A stretch of 64,000 nucleotides of DNA from Peptoniphilaceae bacterium (GTDB taxonomy: Bacteria > Bacillota > Clostridia > Tissierellales > Peptoniphilaceae): the NCBI GenBank assembly GCA_902363535.1, contig CABJAE010000010.1, positions 26,753 to 90,752 of the forward strand. Direction: 5' to 3'. The translations under genes were made by a program, and so were the position numbers. The notes under the pieces are model-generated. The model was not told where the DNA came from and searched no databases. It saw nothing but the letters and a program-made list of their open reading frames with translations. Shown in pieces: positions 1-8,314 of the stretch. The first letter of the stretch is position 1; each line of letters begins with the position of its first letter.

Positions 1-866
1 TCGCTCTTTTCGAGCATGGTGGCGACGAGACCTTTTTCCGCCTCTGTAAGGTCTTTAGCCGGCTTTTTCAGTAGACTGCGGCTTCGTTTAAACCATTTTC
101 TTTCCGTCGCCGTCATCCGTTTCTGTTCCCGCTTCCGCACATTTTCCAAGGCCCAATGGACTTGACGGATGAAATGGTACCGGTCGATGACATGGGTACT
201 TTGTGGAAAGAAAGCCTCTTTCACGCCTTTAAAGGTGCCGCACATATCGCTGACAAAGATCTCGACGCCGCGTCGTTCCGCTCGATCAATGGAAGAGAAA
301 TAAGCGGCTAAATCCTTGCCGTAGCGCGTCGGAAGGATATCGATGATTCGATGGGCCTCTCCATCGGCCAAGGTGGTTTGGTACTTGCTTCCGCCGCTAT
401 CGCCCTTAAACTCGTCGATGCAAAAGACGCGAGGCAGCCGTTGACGGGGCACAAACAAACAAGCGACGATGCGGAAAATGCTCGTCGTTGAGATCCCCAC
501 CTCCTTAGCCAGCTCTGACACGGATCGGATATCCCGGAAGGCGTCCACCACATAAGCGATTAAGCGCTTTGTCATCTGTTTGCCCTTGGCGGCAAAGGAA
601 AGGGGCGCTTCAAAGCGCGCGCCGCAATCCTTGCAATCATACCGTGTCTTCTTAACCCGCAGAAGCACGTGCTTTCGGCGCATCGGTGCGTCCCGAAGCA
701 CTTGCTTCCGGTGATCGTGGACCCAAGCGTGGGTCGAGCCACAGTGAGGACAAACCCGATCATGAACGGGTTTGCAGTCAATGGTAATGAGCCGTCTTTC
801 TTCTGAAACACCGGTGACCTCGACATCTTGGATTCCTAAAAGTAATGTGGTAATATTGTTTTGCAC
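1..866 (-). CDS. ISL3-family transposase, N-terminal 288 residues (partial)
   Basis: This open frame starts at a GTG (864-866) preceded by AAAGGGGG and runs off the left edge. It would catalyse cut-and-paste movement of the surrounding element. Visible parts in order are an N-terminal zinc-finger (CPHCGSTHAWVHDH), a second Cys pair (CKDCGARF), a helix-turn-helix region (LAKEVGISTTSIFR), then the start of the DDE catalytic domain with the first acidic residue in VFCIDEFKGD, the second in EIFVSDMCG, and the family-typical VIDRYHFIRQ. No stop or frameshift is seen in the visible part, so it may be intact. Family assignment rests on this domain order and is firm; activity is unknown. Confidence 0.85.
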   Translation of the reverse strand, partial: MQNNITTLLLGIQDVEVTGVSEERRLITIDCKPVHDRVCPHCGSTHAWVHDHRKQVLRDAPMRRKHVLLRVKKTRYDCKDCGARFEAPLSFAAKGKQMTKRLIAYVVDAFRDIRSVSELAKEVGISTTSIFRIVACLFVPRQRLPRVFCIDEFKGDSGGSKYQTTLADGEAHRIIDILPTRYGKDLAAYFSSIDRAERRGVEIFVSDMCGTFKGVKEAFFPQSTHVIDRYHFIRQVHWALENVRKREQKRMTATERKWFKRSRSLLKKPAKDLTEAEKGLVATMLEKS

Positions 867-987
867 TTGTTTGACCCCCTTTATTATTTTGTGGTGATTT
901 AATTTTAGGTGATAGGGAAAACAAGTGCTATCTTTTTGCACAAAAATATCCATTGAGGAATTACTCCCCAATGGATATTATAGAGCC
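1..987 (-). mobile_element. ISL3-family insertion sequence, partial (cut by window start)
   Basis: The element holds an ISL3-type transposase reading leftward out of the window. The right-hand boundary is set at the sequence GGCTCTATAATATCC (reverse strand, ending at 987), which is immediately followed by the terminator of the SLH gene. The 121 bases between the transposase start and this end contain an inner inverted repeat (TATCCATTG.../...CAATGGATA, 947-977). A closely related 41-base stretch (38 matches by eye) occurs again at 48192-48232, which supports this being a mobile end. The other end and target duplication are outside the window. Confidence 0.75.
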
Positions 988-991
988 AACA

Positions 992-1027
992 AAAAATCGA
1001 CACCACGGCGTCGTGGCGTCGATTTTT
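992..1027. terminator. Bidirectional hairpin terminator after the SLH gene
   Basis: Arms AAAAATCGACACCACG (992-1007) and its near-perfect complement (1012-1027, one mismatch) enclose a 4-base loop. Both strands end in a T run. It lies 5 bases beyond the IS end and 5 bases beyond the SLH stop, so it can stop transcription from both sides. Confidence 0.85.
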
Positions 1028-1031
1028 CTTT

Positions 1032-3053
1032 TTAGCGATAGCTTACAGCGGCCAAAATATCTTCGTAAGCCCAGTGGCTCGGAGAGATATCCGTAAAGGG
1101 GTTCTTCACATCCCCAGCCTTTTTAATGTTGAAGGTACGATTGACCATGGCCACCGCTTCGGCGCGAGATACATCGGCCGCGGGGCGGAAGGTATTGTCT
1201 TCGTAACCTTTAATGATGCCTTGAGCGTAAGCCTTGTCGATGGCTTCTTTCGCCCAATTGCCATTTGTATCCGTAAAGGGATTCGATGCCGTTTTGGCAC
1301 TCATGAAATGGCTGAGCATCGTGGCAAATTCCGCGCGGGTAATGGGTTTGTCCGGCTTAAAGGAACCGTCGGGATACCCCTTCATGTAGCCGGCTTTCAC
1401 GACGGCATTGATAACGGCATTGTACCAACCGTCGGCGTCTGAGAAGGCGGGCTTGCTGCTGTCCGTCAAAGGCAGGCGTTGCAACTTCGCCAAAATGGAA
1501 GCCGCTTCGGCGCGGGTCATGGACTTGCCGGGACGGAAGGTGCCGTCGGGGTAGCCGTTAATGTAGCCGGTGATGGTTGCGGTACTCGGTTTTTCTTGTG
1601 CCTTCTTTTCTTCGGGTTTTTTGTCTCCCGGGATCACGGGCGTCACGATATAGCCGTCTCCGCTTTTTGCCTTGACAACGGCTGTTACGGCATTCGGGTC
1701 CTTATTCTTTTCAGTTTGTACGACGGTGATTGTATCTTTGGCATATAATATAATACCCTTGGGTACATTTACAGACCATGTGCCGTCTGTTCCTACGGTG
1801 GTCTTGACGGGAGTCTTTACACCGGGGAAAGTGACTTCGATGGTGGCATCGGCAATGCCTTTTCCCGTCACTTTCTTGTCCCCGGCGACAATCTTGTCGA
1901 CTTCAGGGGCTTTGGACATAGGTAATCTTGCTTCGGCGGTAAATATATTGTTTTTATCGCTGACGATGTGATTTTCAGGGAACCATGTAGGACCTGTCTT
2001 CGCCTCGGCGGCGATCGATTCAAATATCGTTTTTTCTACGGAAGGAATTTTATACGCACTGAGGTCCGTACCCGGTTTTACTTTAAAACTTTCGTATACT
2101 GCAGGTTTTTCTTTCGTCCCTATTAATTTTTCGTCACCTTTCTTCGCTTCTACGCCTTCGCCGAGAAGGAATTTCACGAGGACGGCATCTTCCGGCGCTT
2201 TGTCGTTGCTGGCCGCCGTCATATGGTTGGAGACATAAAGAACTTGATCCTTCACTTCCAGAGAGGTTCCGTCGTCGAAGGCGACGTTTAAGTCACCTTT
2301 GAGGCCGGTCGTATTTTCGTTATCCGACTTTCTGTTGCTTTCGTCGGTAACGACGGTGCCGGCTTCATCTAAAATAGCTTGAAGTTTTTCATCTGCATCC
2401 TTTAGTGCGACTCCTTTCTTCCAGTCGATTTCGTCGCCGACCCAAGCTTTAATGTCTTTTGCTTCCAACTTGTCTTTCAAGAGAACGGATTTTGCTTCCG
2501 CGCCGCTGACGCGGTAGGTGAGTTCTACAGCTTCTTTGCAGCCCGGTTGTTGAACAGTGAGTTTTAAATCCACGGATTTGTCGATAAAGTCGGCCAATTT
2601 CCCCGTCTTTCCTTCGGATTGAACGGCATTTAAAATATCGGTACCGAAGACAAGTTTAAACATCTCATCAACTTTCATGCCCGCAGATGGTGCCGCTTCC
2701 GCTCTCTCTTTTAAGTCCCGCTCATCACAATTTCCGATTTTAACCTTGGTCAAGTAATTTTCATTATAAAGTTTGATCAATCCGGCGATCAATCCCGTGC
2801 CGGAAATTTCCTTTGCCCCTTGATTCTTATCGAGAATGGCCACTTTCACGGTCTTCGTGGTCGGATCAAATTTTCCGACATAGACGCCGTCTTTACTTCC
2901 GACACTTCCAAAAAGCTCATTGGCGGCATCTTCAAATTGTTTTGTCAACGCATCTTTGCTCAGGCACTTATCCTCGGCAAAAACCGGTGCCATGGGCAAT
3001 GTGCTGAACAACATGGCGAAGGCCAATATCATGGCCAGTAGTCGCTTACGCAT
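1032..3053 (-). CDS. SLH-domain surface protein
   Basis: A 673-residue secreted protein expected to be anchored to the cell wall through its SLH domains. It begins with a clear signal peptide (MRKRLLAMILAFAMLFSTLP, cleavage after VFA). Residues about 35-380 match no family I can name and are rich in Lys, Asp and Glu. A bacterial Ig-like fold follows at about 385-465 (KVTGKGIADATIEV ... GTDGTWSVNVP), then a Lys/Glu/Pro linker. Three SLH repeats occupy about 491-673, each with the GYPDGTF/RPxxxxTRAE signature. It is a single-gene unit with its own promoter and terminator. Adhesion or S-layer function is inference; SLH anchoring is well established for the family. Confidence 0.85.
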   Translation of the reverse strand: MRKRLLAMILAFAMLFSTLPMAPVFAEDKCLSKDALTKQFEDAANELFGSVGSKDGVYVGKFDPTTKTVKVAILDKNQGAKEISGTGLIAGLIKLYNENYLTKVKIGNCDERDLKERAEAAPSAGMKVDEMFKLVFGTDILNAVQSEGKTGKLADFIDKSVDLKLTVQQPGCKEAVELTYRVSGAEAKSVLLKDKLEAKDIKAWVGDEIDWKKGVALKDADEKLQAILDEAGTVVTDESNRKSDNENTTGLKGDLNVAFDDGTSLEVKDQVLYVSNHMTAASNDKAPEDAVLVKFLLGEGVEAKKGDEKLIGTKEKPAVYESFKVKPGTDLSAYKIPSVEKTIFESIAAEAKTGPTWFPENHIVSDKNNIFTAEARLPMSKAPEVDKIVAGDKKVTGKGIADATIEVTFPGVKTPVKTTVGTDGTWSVNVPKGIILYAKDTITVVQTEKNKDPNAVTAVVKAKSGDGYIVTPVIPGDKKPEEKKAQEKPSTATITGYINGYPDGTFRPGKSMTRAEAASILAKLQRLPLTDSSKPAFSDADGWYNAVINAVVKAGYMKGYPDGSFKPDKPITRAEFATMLSHFMSAKTASNPFTDTNGNWAKEAIDKAYAQGIIKGYEDNTFRPAADVSRAEAVAMVNRTFNIKKAGDVKNPFTDISPSHWAYEDILAAVSYR

Positions 3054-3091
3054 ATTTGCACGCTCCTTTAATACTGAGCCGTAAAATCACA

Positions 3092-3123
3092 CAAACGACG
3101 GCCGGCTCCTCGCCAATCGTTTG
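3092..3123 (-). promoter_or_regulatory. Hairpin in the 5' leader of the SLH gene
   Basis: CAAACGA (3117-3123 on the reverse strand) pairs with TCGTTTG (3092-3098), with an internal GGC/GCC stem. It lies in a leader of roughly 140 bases between the promoter near 3196 and the start codon. Such stems can stabilise mRNAs of abundant surface proteins; no known riboswitch is recognised. Confidence 0.35.
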
Positions 3124-3193
3124 CCTCTTCACTGAAAAACCGCTGTTCGAGAGATGAAATCCCCGCTGCATTTACACGCGTCGCAGTCTGTTT

Positions 3194-3204
3194 TTATTAT
3201 ACCA
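3194..3204 (-). promoter_or_regulatory. Probable promoter of the SLH gene (extended -10)
   Basis: On the reverse strand the sequence TGGTATAAT gives a perfect TATAAT (3201-3196) with an upstream TGn. The -35 region 17 bases further (TTTCTG) is weak, as expected with an extended -10. Confidence 0.6.
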
Positions 3205-3319
3205 TTCTCTCATCTGCGCAGAAAGCATTCACTTAAATTTCTCTTGCCTAAATTCCCGCCCATAAGGGAAGAACGCATTGCTTCCCCGGAGCGATCCTGC
3301 TGCATTTTCCGCAACAAAA

Positions 3320-3341
3320 AAAGACCGCACCCGCGGTCTTT
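3320..3341 (-). terminator. Terminator of the wal operon
   Basis: AAAGACCGC and GCGGTCTTT enclose a 4-base loop and the reverse strand continues into TTTTTTTG. The hairpin overlaps the yycI stop codon. Confidence 0.8.
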
Positions 3342-4179
3342 AATGCAAGAGAACCAATTCCTCGCCTCCGTCCAGTTCCATGCGCCAGGCCACGGTGGCG
3401 TAGCCCCGGGTGCCGTGGGATAGGTTTTCCACGGTGCCCTGTTCTTCGGGATTGAAGTAGTAGCAGGGGTCGATTTTTTTTATGGTCCTGCCCCGTAAGC
3501 TGTCGTGGCTGAGGAGGCGGAGGAGGGATTGGGTGGCCATGGGCAGGGGCTCCCGCTCGGCGGTTTCGTCGATGACGTCGATCCAGAGCCGGTCCATGCG
3601 CACCACTTTGTCTCCCACCAGGTCGATTTCCGTGTAGGCGGATTCCACGTAGTTGTTTTTGTAGGTCTTAGTAAACATGAGCTTCCTGCGATTGCCCGCG
3701 GCTTCGCTGTAAAAAAGGGCGATGTCGTCGGTTGGAAAGCCCCGCTCCGCCAGAAAGTCCAGGGCTTTTTTCTCCGATTCTTTTTCGTTTAAAAAGGCGT
3801 TGGATGCGGCGTCGGCTTCGTAGATCAGGCGCCGCTCATCCAGTACTTTCAGCTGCCCCCGAGCCGTGCGAAGCACCAGGCGCTTATCGTCGTCTTCCGC
3901 AACGCGGCCTTTTCCCTGAAAGAAGCGCTGATTTAAATTGTCCGTCGTGTCCGTTTCGTAGGCCACATCCAAAATGGGCAAGGACGATCCGTCTTTGGGA
4001 ATCTCCGCTTCCAGGGCGATGCCCGCATCTTTCAAGAGCTCCTTCGTCTCCCGATGAAAGGCGGCGGCGTTTTCCGCCGGGGCCACGCGCATGCGGTCCG
4101 CGTAGAGGACGCCGGCGAGGAAAAGGTCGGTGATGAAGAGGGCGACGATGAGGACGGTTTTTGCTTTTTCCCAATTCAT
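3340..4179 (-). CDS. yycI: YycI, membrane regulator of WalK
   Basis: A 279-residue single-pass membrane protein of the YycI family. The N terminus has the typical short cytoplasmic MNWEKAK followed by one membrane helix (about 8-28), and the rest is the extracytoplasmic domain. In Bacillus, YycI and YycH form a heterodimer that contacts the WalK sensor through the membrane helices and modulates its activity. It is the last gene of walR-walK-yycH-yycI and overlaps yycH by 4 bases (ATGA type), so the two are translationally coupled. The operon ends here at a terminator: the usual next gene for the metallo-beta-lactamase-type YycJ is not present. Confidence 0.85.
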   Translation of the reverse strand: MNWEKAKTVLIVALFITDLFLAGVLYADRMRVAPAENAAAFHRETKELLKDAGIALEAEIPKDGSSLPILDVAYETDTTDNLNQRFFQGKGRVAEDDDKRLVLRTARGQLKVLDERRLIYEADAASNAFLNEKESEKKALDFLAERGFPTDDIALFYSEAAGNRRKLMFTKTYKNNYVESAYTEIDLVGDKVVRMDRLWIDVIDETAEREPLPMATQSLLRLLSHDSLRGRTIKKIDPCYYFNPEEQGTVENLSHGTRGYATVAWRMELDGGEELVLLH

Positions 4180-5513
4180 GATCGATCACCGCCTACATAG
4201 GCCCCGCTCAGGGCGTCGAAAAGATACACCCGCTCCCCGTAGAGGACGTAGTAGCCGGGCACGAGGGCCTTTTTTTCTTCTCGGCCGTCGTCTAAATAAC
4301 AGAGGCTTACCCGCCTTAGGGGCTTGAGCAATTGATCGTAGCCCTCTTCTTTCGCCCCGAAAATCTCCGGATGCATGGCCACCACGTCGGCGAAGGCCAT
4401 GCCTTCGACCAAGGTGTTTGCGCTTTCTTCCTCGGCTTTGTTGCGGTAGAGATAGGTCATGCGCTTCACCTGATTGTTGAAAAGTTCCACCACGATGGCG
4501 TCGATCTTTTCGCCTTTTACGGGAAAGACGGGCAGGCCTTTTTCCGAATGGTTCATGACGACGCGGTAGCCCCGCCCGCCGTTGGCGGTGATGGGCTCCA
4601 GCTTTTCCAAATACACATCGTCGATGGTGCCGGTGTTTTTCGCCACAAATTCAAAGGCCCGCTCCACAGCCCCGGCGGGATCCATAACTTCCTTGGCCGC
4701 TTCCGTCTGGTCTTTGTAGTCCAGAAGGCCGTTGTTGTACAGGCGCACGGTGCGCTGGCCCCAGACGTAGAGGGTGGAATCTTCTTCGCCGATTTCGTGG
4801 AGGTCGTCGATGCCGGCCTTTAAGAGGCGGCGAAGGAGGTCGTTTTTGTAGGCACTTTTCATATTGGTCAGATCGTTTTCGTAGACCACGTCGCTTTCAA
4901 AGACGGGCTTTTCGTCGGAAATATACACGGCTCGCTGAATGCCGTAGCGCTCCCACAGGGAGCTGTAGGAGGGATTGTCTTCCCTCTCCAGGGAGCGAAT
5001 GTACTTGTTAATGTCCGAAAGGTTCACGGCGAAATCGGGCTTCATGGCGCCTTCTTCCGTTTCGAAGATCACGCCTTCGGATTCGGAAAAGTAGATGGCG
5101 GCGATCTCGCCCTTCAGGTCGTGAAGATTGTACACGTCTTTAAAGAGGTCGGAATAGGTGCCCTTGGCTACTTCAAAGACCACCGAGGGCTTGTCGTGGC
5201 ATTTTAAATAATCCTTGTAGGCCATTTTCTCCCACTGCACCTTTTCTTTGCCGTCGAAATTTTGCTTTAAGATGTTGCGGTAAAAGGGCCAGAGGTTTTT
5301 CAGCTGCACGGTCTTCGTGTGGGCGCCGTCGCCGAAGTTCACCACCATGGCCGCGGGCATCATGCGCCCGATGACGGCATCGGTAAATTTCGTGTCCGCC
5401 ACGGCGATGAGTTTGTTGCCCGTCGGCGGCGGGGCCAGCCAAATTTGCCGGGCGAGAACCAAGGTGAGCACCAAGAGGGCGGCGAGAATGACGGATTTCA
5501 AGCGCTCTTTCAT
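4176..5513 (-). CDS. yycH: YycH, membrane regulator of WalK
   Basis: A 445-residue protein with one N-terminal membrane helix (about residues 7-24, SVILAALLVLTLVLARQIWL) and a large extracellular part, matching the YycH architecture and length. Together with YycI it tunes WalK in low-GC Gram-positives, as an inhibitor in Bacillus and an activator in Staphylococcus, so the sign here cannot be told from sequence. It overlaps walK by 4 bases upstream and yycI by 4 bases downstream, which indicates one coupled mRNA. No truncation is seen. Confidence 0.85.
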   Translation of the reverse strand: MKERLKSVILAALLVLTLVLARQIWLAPPPTGNKLIAVADTKFTDAVIGRMMPAAMVVNFGDGAHTKTVQLKNLWPFYRNILKQNFDGKEKVQWEKMAYKDYLKCHDKPSVVFEVAKGTYSDLFKDVYNLHDLKGEIAAIYFSESEGVIFETEEGAMKPDFAVNLSDINKYIRSLEREDNPSYSSLWERYGIQRAVYISDEKPVFESDVVYENDLTNMKSAYKNDLLRRLLKAGIDDLHEIGEEDSTLYVWGQRTVRLYNNGLLDYKDQTEAAKEVMDPAGAVERAFEFVAKNTGTIDDVYLEKLEPITANGGRGYRVVMNHSEKGLPVFPVKGEKIDAIVVELFNNQVKRMTYLYRNKAEEESANTLVEGMAFADVVAMHPEIFGAKEEGYDQLLKPLRRVSLCYLDDGREEKKALVPGYYVLYGERVYLFDALSGAYVGGDRS

Positions 5514-7315
5514 GCTTCCTCCTGATCCATGGGAAAGCTCAACAACACTTCCGTGCCCACATTCAGCTCGCTCTTAATGCGAATGCGCCCGCCCATGTTT
5601 TCCATAATGTCCTTGGCGATGGAAAGGCCCAGGCCGCTCCCGCCCATGGCGCGGCTCCTGCCCTTTTCCACGCGGTAAAAGCGTTCGTAGATGCGCTCCA
5701 AATCCCTGCGGGATATGCCAATGCCGTTGTCCTTGATCTGGATGTGCACGCGGGAGCCGTAGTTTCGGCCGATGACCTCGATTTTTCCCGCGTAGGTTGT
5801 GTACTTAAAGGCATTGGTCAAAATATTGGTAATGACCTGATAGGCCCCGTGCTTGTCCGCCAAAAAGGGGCGAATGTCCACGGGAATATCCAAATACACC
5901 TTGTGGTGGCGCTCCTTGATCATGGGCTGCAACGATTCCAAAATGGCCGTCACCACTTCGTAGGCATCCATGGACACGGGCTCCCAATTGGTGCGCTTGG
6001 CGTCCATATTGGAAAGCTGCAAGAGGTCGGTGACCAGGTGGGTCATGCGGTCGCTTTCCCGGTCGATGATGCCTAAAAACCGCAGCTGGGCATCGCGATT
6101 TAACGACGCCTTCATCAGGGTTTCCGTGTAGGATTTAATGGTGGTAATGGGCGTCTTCAGCTCGTGGCCCACATTGGCCACGAAATCTTTTCTCAGCACG
6201 TCCAAATTGTGCTCTTCCGTAATGTCCTGCAACACGGCGATGATCCCCTGGGGCTGCTTGCTCTCCCCTTTGTAGGGGGCGTAGCGAATGTTGTAGAATT
6301 TGTTTTTGATTTCGATTTGGCTGAGCCCGGTTAAGGAGCCTACGTCGTAGTAATTGATCTTCTCAATATTCAGCCGCTTCATGTCGAAGGCCTCGCCCAC
6401 GGCGTCGTCGGCGAGATCCAAAATCTCTTTGGCCACGGGATTCATGTGAACCAACCGCCCCATGGAATCCACGGCGATGATCCCCTCGGACATGTAGCGG
6501 AACATGGTGTCCAGCTTGGACCGTTCGGAATCCATGCGGGAGATGGTCTCTTCCAGTTCCGTGGTGAGGTAATTAAACATGCTCCCCAAGCGGCCGATTT
6601 CGTCGTTGCTCTTGACTTCGACCTTTTGATTGAAATTCCCCTCGGCCATTTCCCGCGCCTGACGGGTCACGTCCCGAATGGGCAGGGTAATGGAGCGGGC
6701 CAAAATATAGGCGAGAATGGTGGTAATGCCCATGGCCACCACCATGGCGTAGGTCATAATGACCCGGGCGTCGTCCACCACGCCGTAGAGGCCGCTTAGA
6801 TCCGACACCATGTAAAATAAGCCCATGACGCTGCCGTCTTTTGCAAAGACCGGCATGGTGTAATGGGCGTAGCGTACCTTGGTCTTGGCGTCTTCGCGAA
6901 TCACCGAAGAGCCTTCGCCGCGAAAGCCGTCTAAAATCAGCTTCGGCGACAGATCGGAATCCCCCAGGGCGTTTTTCCCCGCCACGAGATCCCCGGAATT
7001 GTTGGTGGTGGCGACGATTCTCGGCACCCGTCCCGGGCCGATGACATAAATGGCCTCGTCGCTACCGATGCGCCAGGCGTCCAGGGTATTTTGAATGCGG
7101 CTGTGCACCTCGTCCCAAGGCGTCTCCGTCAAATAGGGCGATGAATTGGCCATGGAACTTAAGGTCTGCTCCATGTCCGTCCGTACTTTCTCCAGCTGCG
7201 CGTCTTCCAGTCGGTTGACGATAAAGGCGCCGATAATGGCCATGACCACCAACACGAGGAGGACGTAGATAAATATAAATCGCCACTTGATGCTGGAATA
7301 ATGCTTATCCTCCAA
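5510..7315 (-). CDS. walK: WalK (YycG) sensor histidine kinase
   Basis: A 601-residue membrane kinase that phosphorylates WalR to control cell-wall hydrolases. Order of parts: membrane helix about 12-34, extracellular Cache-like sensor, second helix about 185-208, HAMP linker (ARSITLPIRDVTRQAREMAE), PAS domain about 265-370, HisKA with the H-box FVANVGHELKTPITT, and HATPase with N-box (ILTNAFKYT), G1 (DNGIGI) and G2 (GGSGLGLSIAK). All catalytic boxes are intact. It overlaps walR by 11 bases and yycH by 4. The extracellular loop and PAS domain agree with the YycG family of Bacillus and Staphylococcus, so the assignment is strong. Confidence 0.95.
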   Translation of the reverse strand: MEDKHYSSIKWRFIFIYVLLVLVVMAIIGAFIVNRLEDAQLEKVRTDMEQTLSSMANSSPYLTETPWDEVHSRIQNTLDAWRIGSDEAIYVIGPGRVPRIVATTNNSGDLVAGKNALGDSDLSPKLILDGFRGEGSSVIREDAKTKVRYAHYTMPVFAKDGSVMGLFYMVSDLSGLYGVVDDARVIMTYAMVVAMGITTILAYILARSITLPIRDVTRQAREMAEGNFNQKVEVKSNDEIGRLGSMFNYLTTELEETISRMDSERSKLDTMFRYMSEGIIAVDSMGRLVHMNPVAKEILDLADDAVGEAFDMKRLNIEKINYYDVGSLTGLSQIEIKNKFYNIRYAPYKGESKQPQGIIAVLQDITEEHNLDVLRKDFVANVGHELKTPITTIKSYTETLMKASLNRDAQLRFLGIIDRESDRMTHLVTDLLQLSNMDAKRTNWEPVSMDAYEVVTAILESLQPMIKERHHKVYLDIPVDIRPFLADKHGAYQVITNILTNAFKYTTYAGKIEVIGRNYGSRVHIQIKDNGIGISRRDLERIYERFYRVEKGRSRAMGGSGLGLSIAKDIMENMGGRIRIKSELNVGTEVLLSFPMDQEEA

Positions 7316-7988
7316 AGTAATAGCCCACTCCTCGCTTCGTTAAAATGTAGCGGAATTCTTCCCCCGGATCTTCGATTTTTTCACGCAAACGGCGCACCGT
7401 CACATCCACGGTGCGAATGTCGCCGTAGTATTCGTAGCCCCACACCTCTTCGAGAAGGGTTTCGCGGCTGAACACCGTGCCCGGCGATTGGGCCAAATAC
7501 TTCAAAAGCTCGAACTCCCGCAGAGTCAGATCGATCACCTTGCCCCGCTTCGTCACTTCGTACTTCACGGGATCGATGTTCAGATCCGCCTCTTCGATGA
7601 CCTCGTCGGGCAAATAGCCTTCGTTTTCGAAATCCTGGCGGCGGAAGTTCGCCTTCACGCGGGCGATTAATTCCCCCATGCTGAAAGGCTTCACCACATA
7701 ATCATCGGCGCCGAGCTCCAGGCCGCGAATGCGGTCGCCTTCGGAATCCTTTGCCGTGAGCATAATCACCGGCACGCGGCTCTTCTTGCGAATCTCCCGC
7801 AGGGTTTCAAAGCCGTCCATGCGCGGCATCATGACATCCAAAAGCACCAAGTCCGGCGCCCAGCTGTCGAAGGTTTCCAAACAGGCCACGCCGTCTTTTG
7901 CCATGGCGGTTTCGTAGCCTTCGTTGGATAAATTGTATGCAATAATTTCGGCAATGGCCGATTCGTCTTCTGTAATTAATATTTTCAT
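7305..7988 (-). CDS. walR: WalR (YycF) response regulator
   Basis: A 227-residue OmpR-type response regulator. The receiver domain has the acidic pair at residues 7-8, the phosphorylated Asp51 in LVLLDVMMP, the Thr in IMLTAKD and Lys in VVKPF. The C-terminal winged-helix includes the family end motif RGVGYYF. It activates autolysin and wall-metabolism genes and is usually essential. The start ATG (7986-7988) has a strong AGGAGGG ribosome site. It is the first gene of the wal operon; chorismate mutase lies 59 bases upstream on the same strand with no terminator between, so partial read-through is possible. Confidence 0.95.
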   Translation of the reverse strand: MKILITEDESAIAEIIAYNLSNEGYETAMAKDGVACLETFDSWAPDLVLLDVMMPRMDGFETLREIRKKSRVPVIMLTAKDSEGDRIRGLELGADDYVVKPFSMGELIARVKANFRRQDFENEGYLPDEVIEEADLNIDPVKYEVTKRGKVIDLTLREFELLKYLAQSPGTVFSRETLLEEVWGYEYYGDIRTVDVTVRRLREKIEDPGEEFRYILTKRGVGYYFGG

Positions 7989-8004
7989 AGGATCCCTCCT
8001 CCCT

Positions 8005-8016
8005 CGATTATATCAT
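8005..8016 (-). promoter_or_regulatory. Probable walR promoter with a very short leader
   Basis: The reverse strand reads TGATATAAT (TATAAT at 8012-8007), an extended -10. Only 18 bases separate it from the ATG, so a start about seven bases downstream would place the transcript start at the ribosome site. No good -35 at 16-18 bases is present. Either the leader is exceptionally short or the main promoter lies upstream of aroQ. Confidence 0.4.
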
Positions 8017-8047
8017 AGGTAAAATCGGTTATAATCAAGAGGAGCCA

Positions 8048-8296
8048 TCAGTCCTGAAGGTTTCGGGAAAGTTCCATCATTTTTTCATAAAGGGCGCGCA
8101 CTTCAGGCCCGTAGGGCGCGGCCTTCTCTTCCAATCGGGCGAGAAGGACCGCTTCCCGCGCGGGATCGTAGACCGCCCGTCCGATCTTTTTCTTCTCCTC
8201 GCCCATGGCGCGGGACAAATCGAAGCGGGCCTTTAAAAGATCCACCAATTCGTCGTCTACGGCGTCGATTTTCTTACGAATAGATTCTACTGACAT
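8048..8296 (-). CDS. Chorismate mutase, AroQ type
   Basis: An 82-residue all-helical chorismate mutase that would convert chorismate to prephenate on the way to Phe and Tyr. The start is placed at 8296 (MSVESIRKKID) because GGAGG stands 4 bases upstream; a longer in-frame reading to 8359 lacks such a site and would run into the neighbouring gene. Family residues are visible: Arg in SIRKKID, Arg in LLKARFDLSRAMGEEKK, and DPAREAVLLARLEE. It is a free-standing monofunctional enzyme, not fused to DAHP synthase or prephenate dehydratase. It diverges from the ATP-grasp gene with only 18 bases between the start codons. Confidence 0.85.
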   Translation of the reverse strand: MSVESIRKKIDAVDDELVDLLKARFDLSRAMGEEKKKIGRAVYDPAREAVLLARLEEKAAPYGPEVRALYEKMMELSRNLQD

Positions 8297-8300
8297 AATT

Positions 8301-8310
8301 CCTCCGGAGG
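8301..8310. promoter_or_regulatory. Palindromic ribosome-binding site shared by two diverging genes
   Basis: CCTCCGGAGG reads GGAGG on both strands. It stands 4 bases before the chorismate mutase ATG (8296, reverse) and 4 bases before the ATP-grasp ATG (8315, forward). The two start codons are so close that each promoter must lie inside the other gene. Confidence 0.75.
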
Positions 8311-8314
8311 TTAC

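Noticed and set aside
308..826. Two ORFs of 81 and 84 codons inside the ISL3 transposase
   Set aside because: They are out of frame with the transposase, which has zinc-finger and DDE motifs in one continuous frame.
4130..4327. Plus-strand ORFs over the wal operon
   Set aside because: They are shadows of high-G+C minus-strand genes with intact families.
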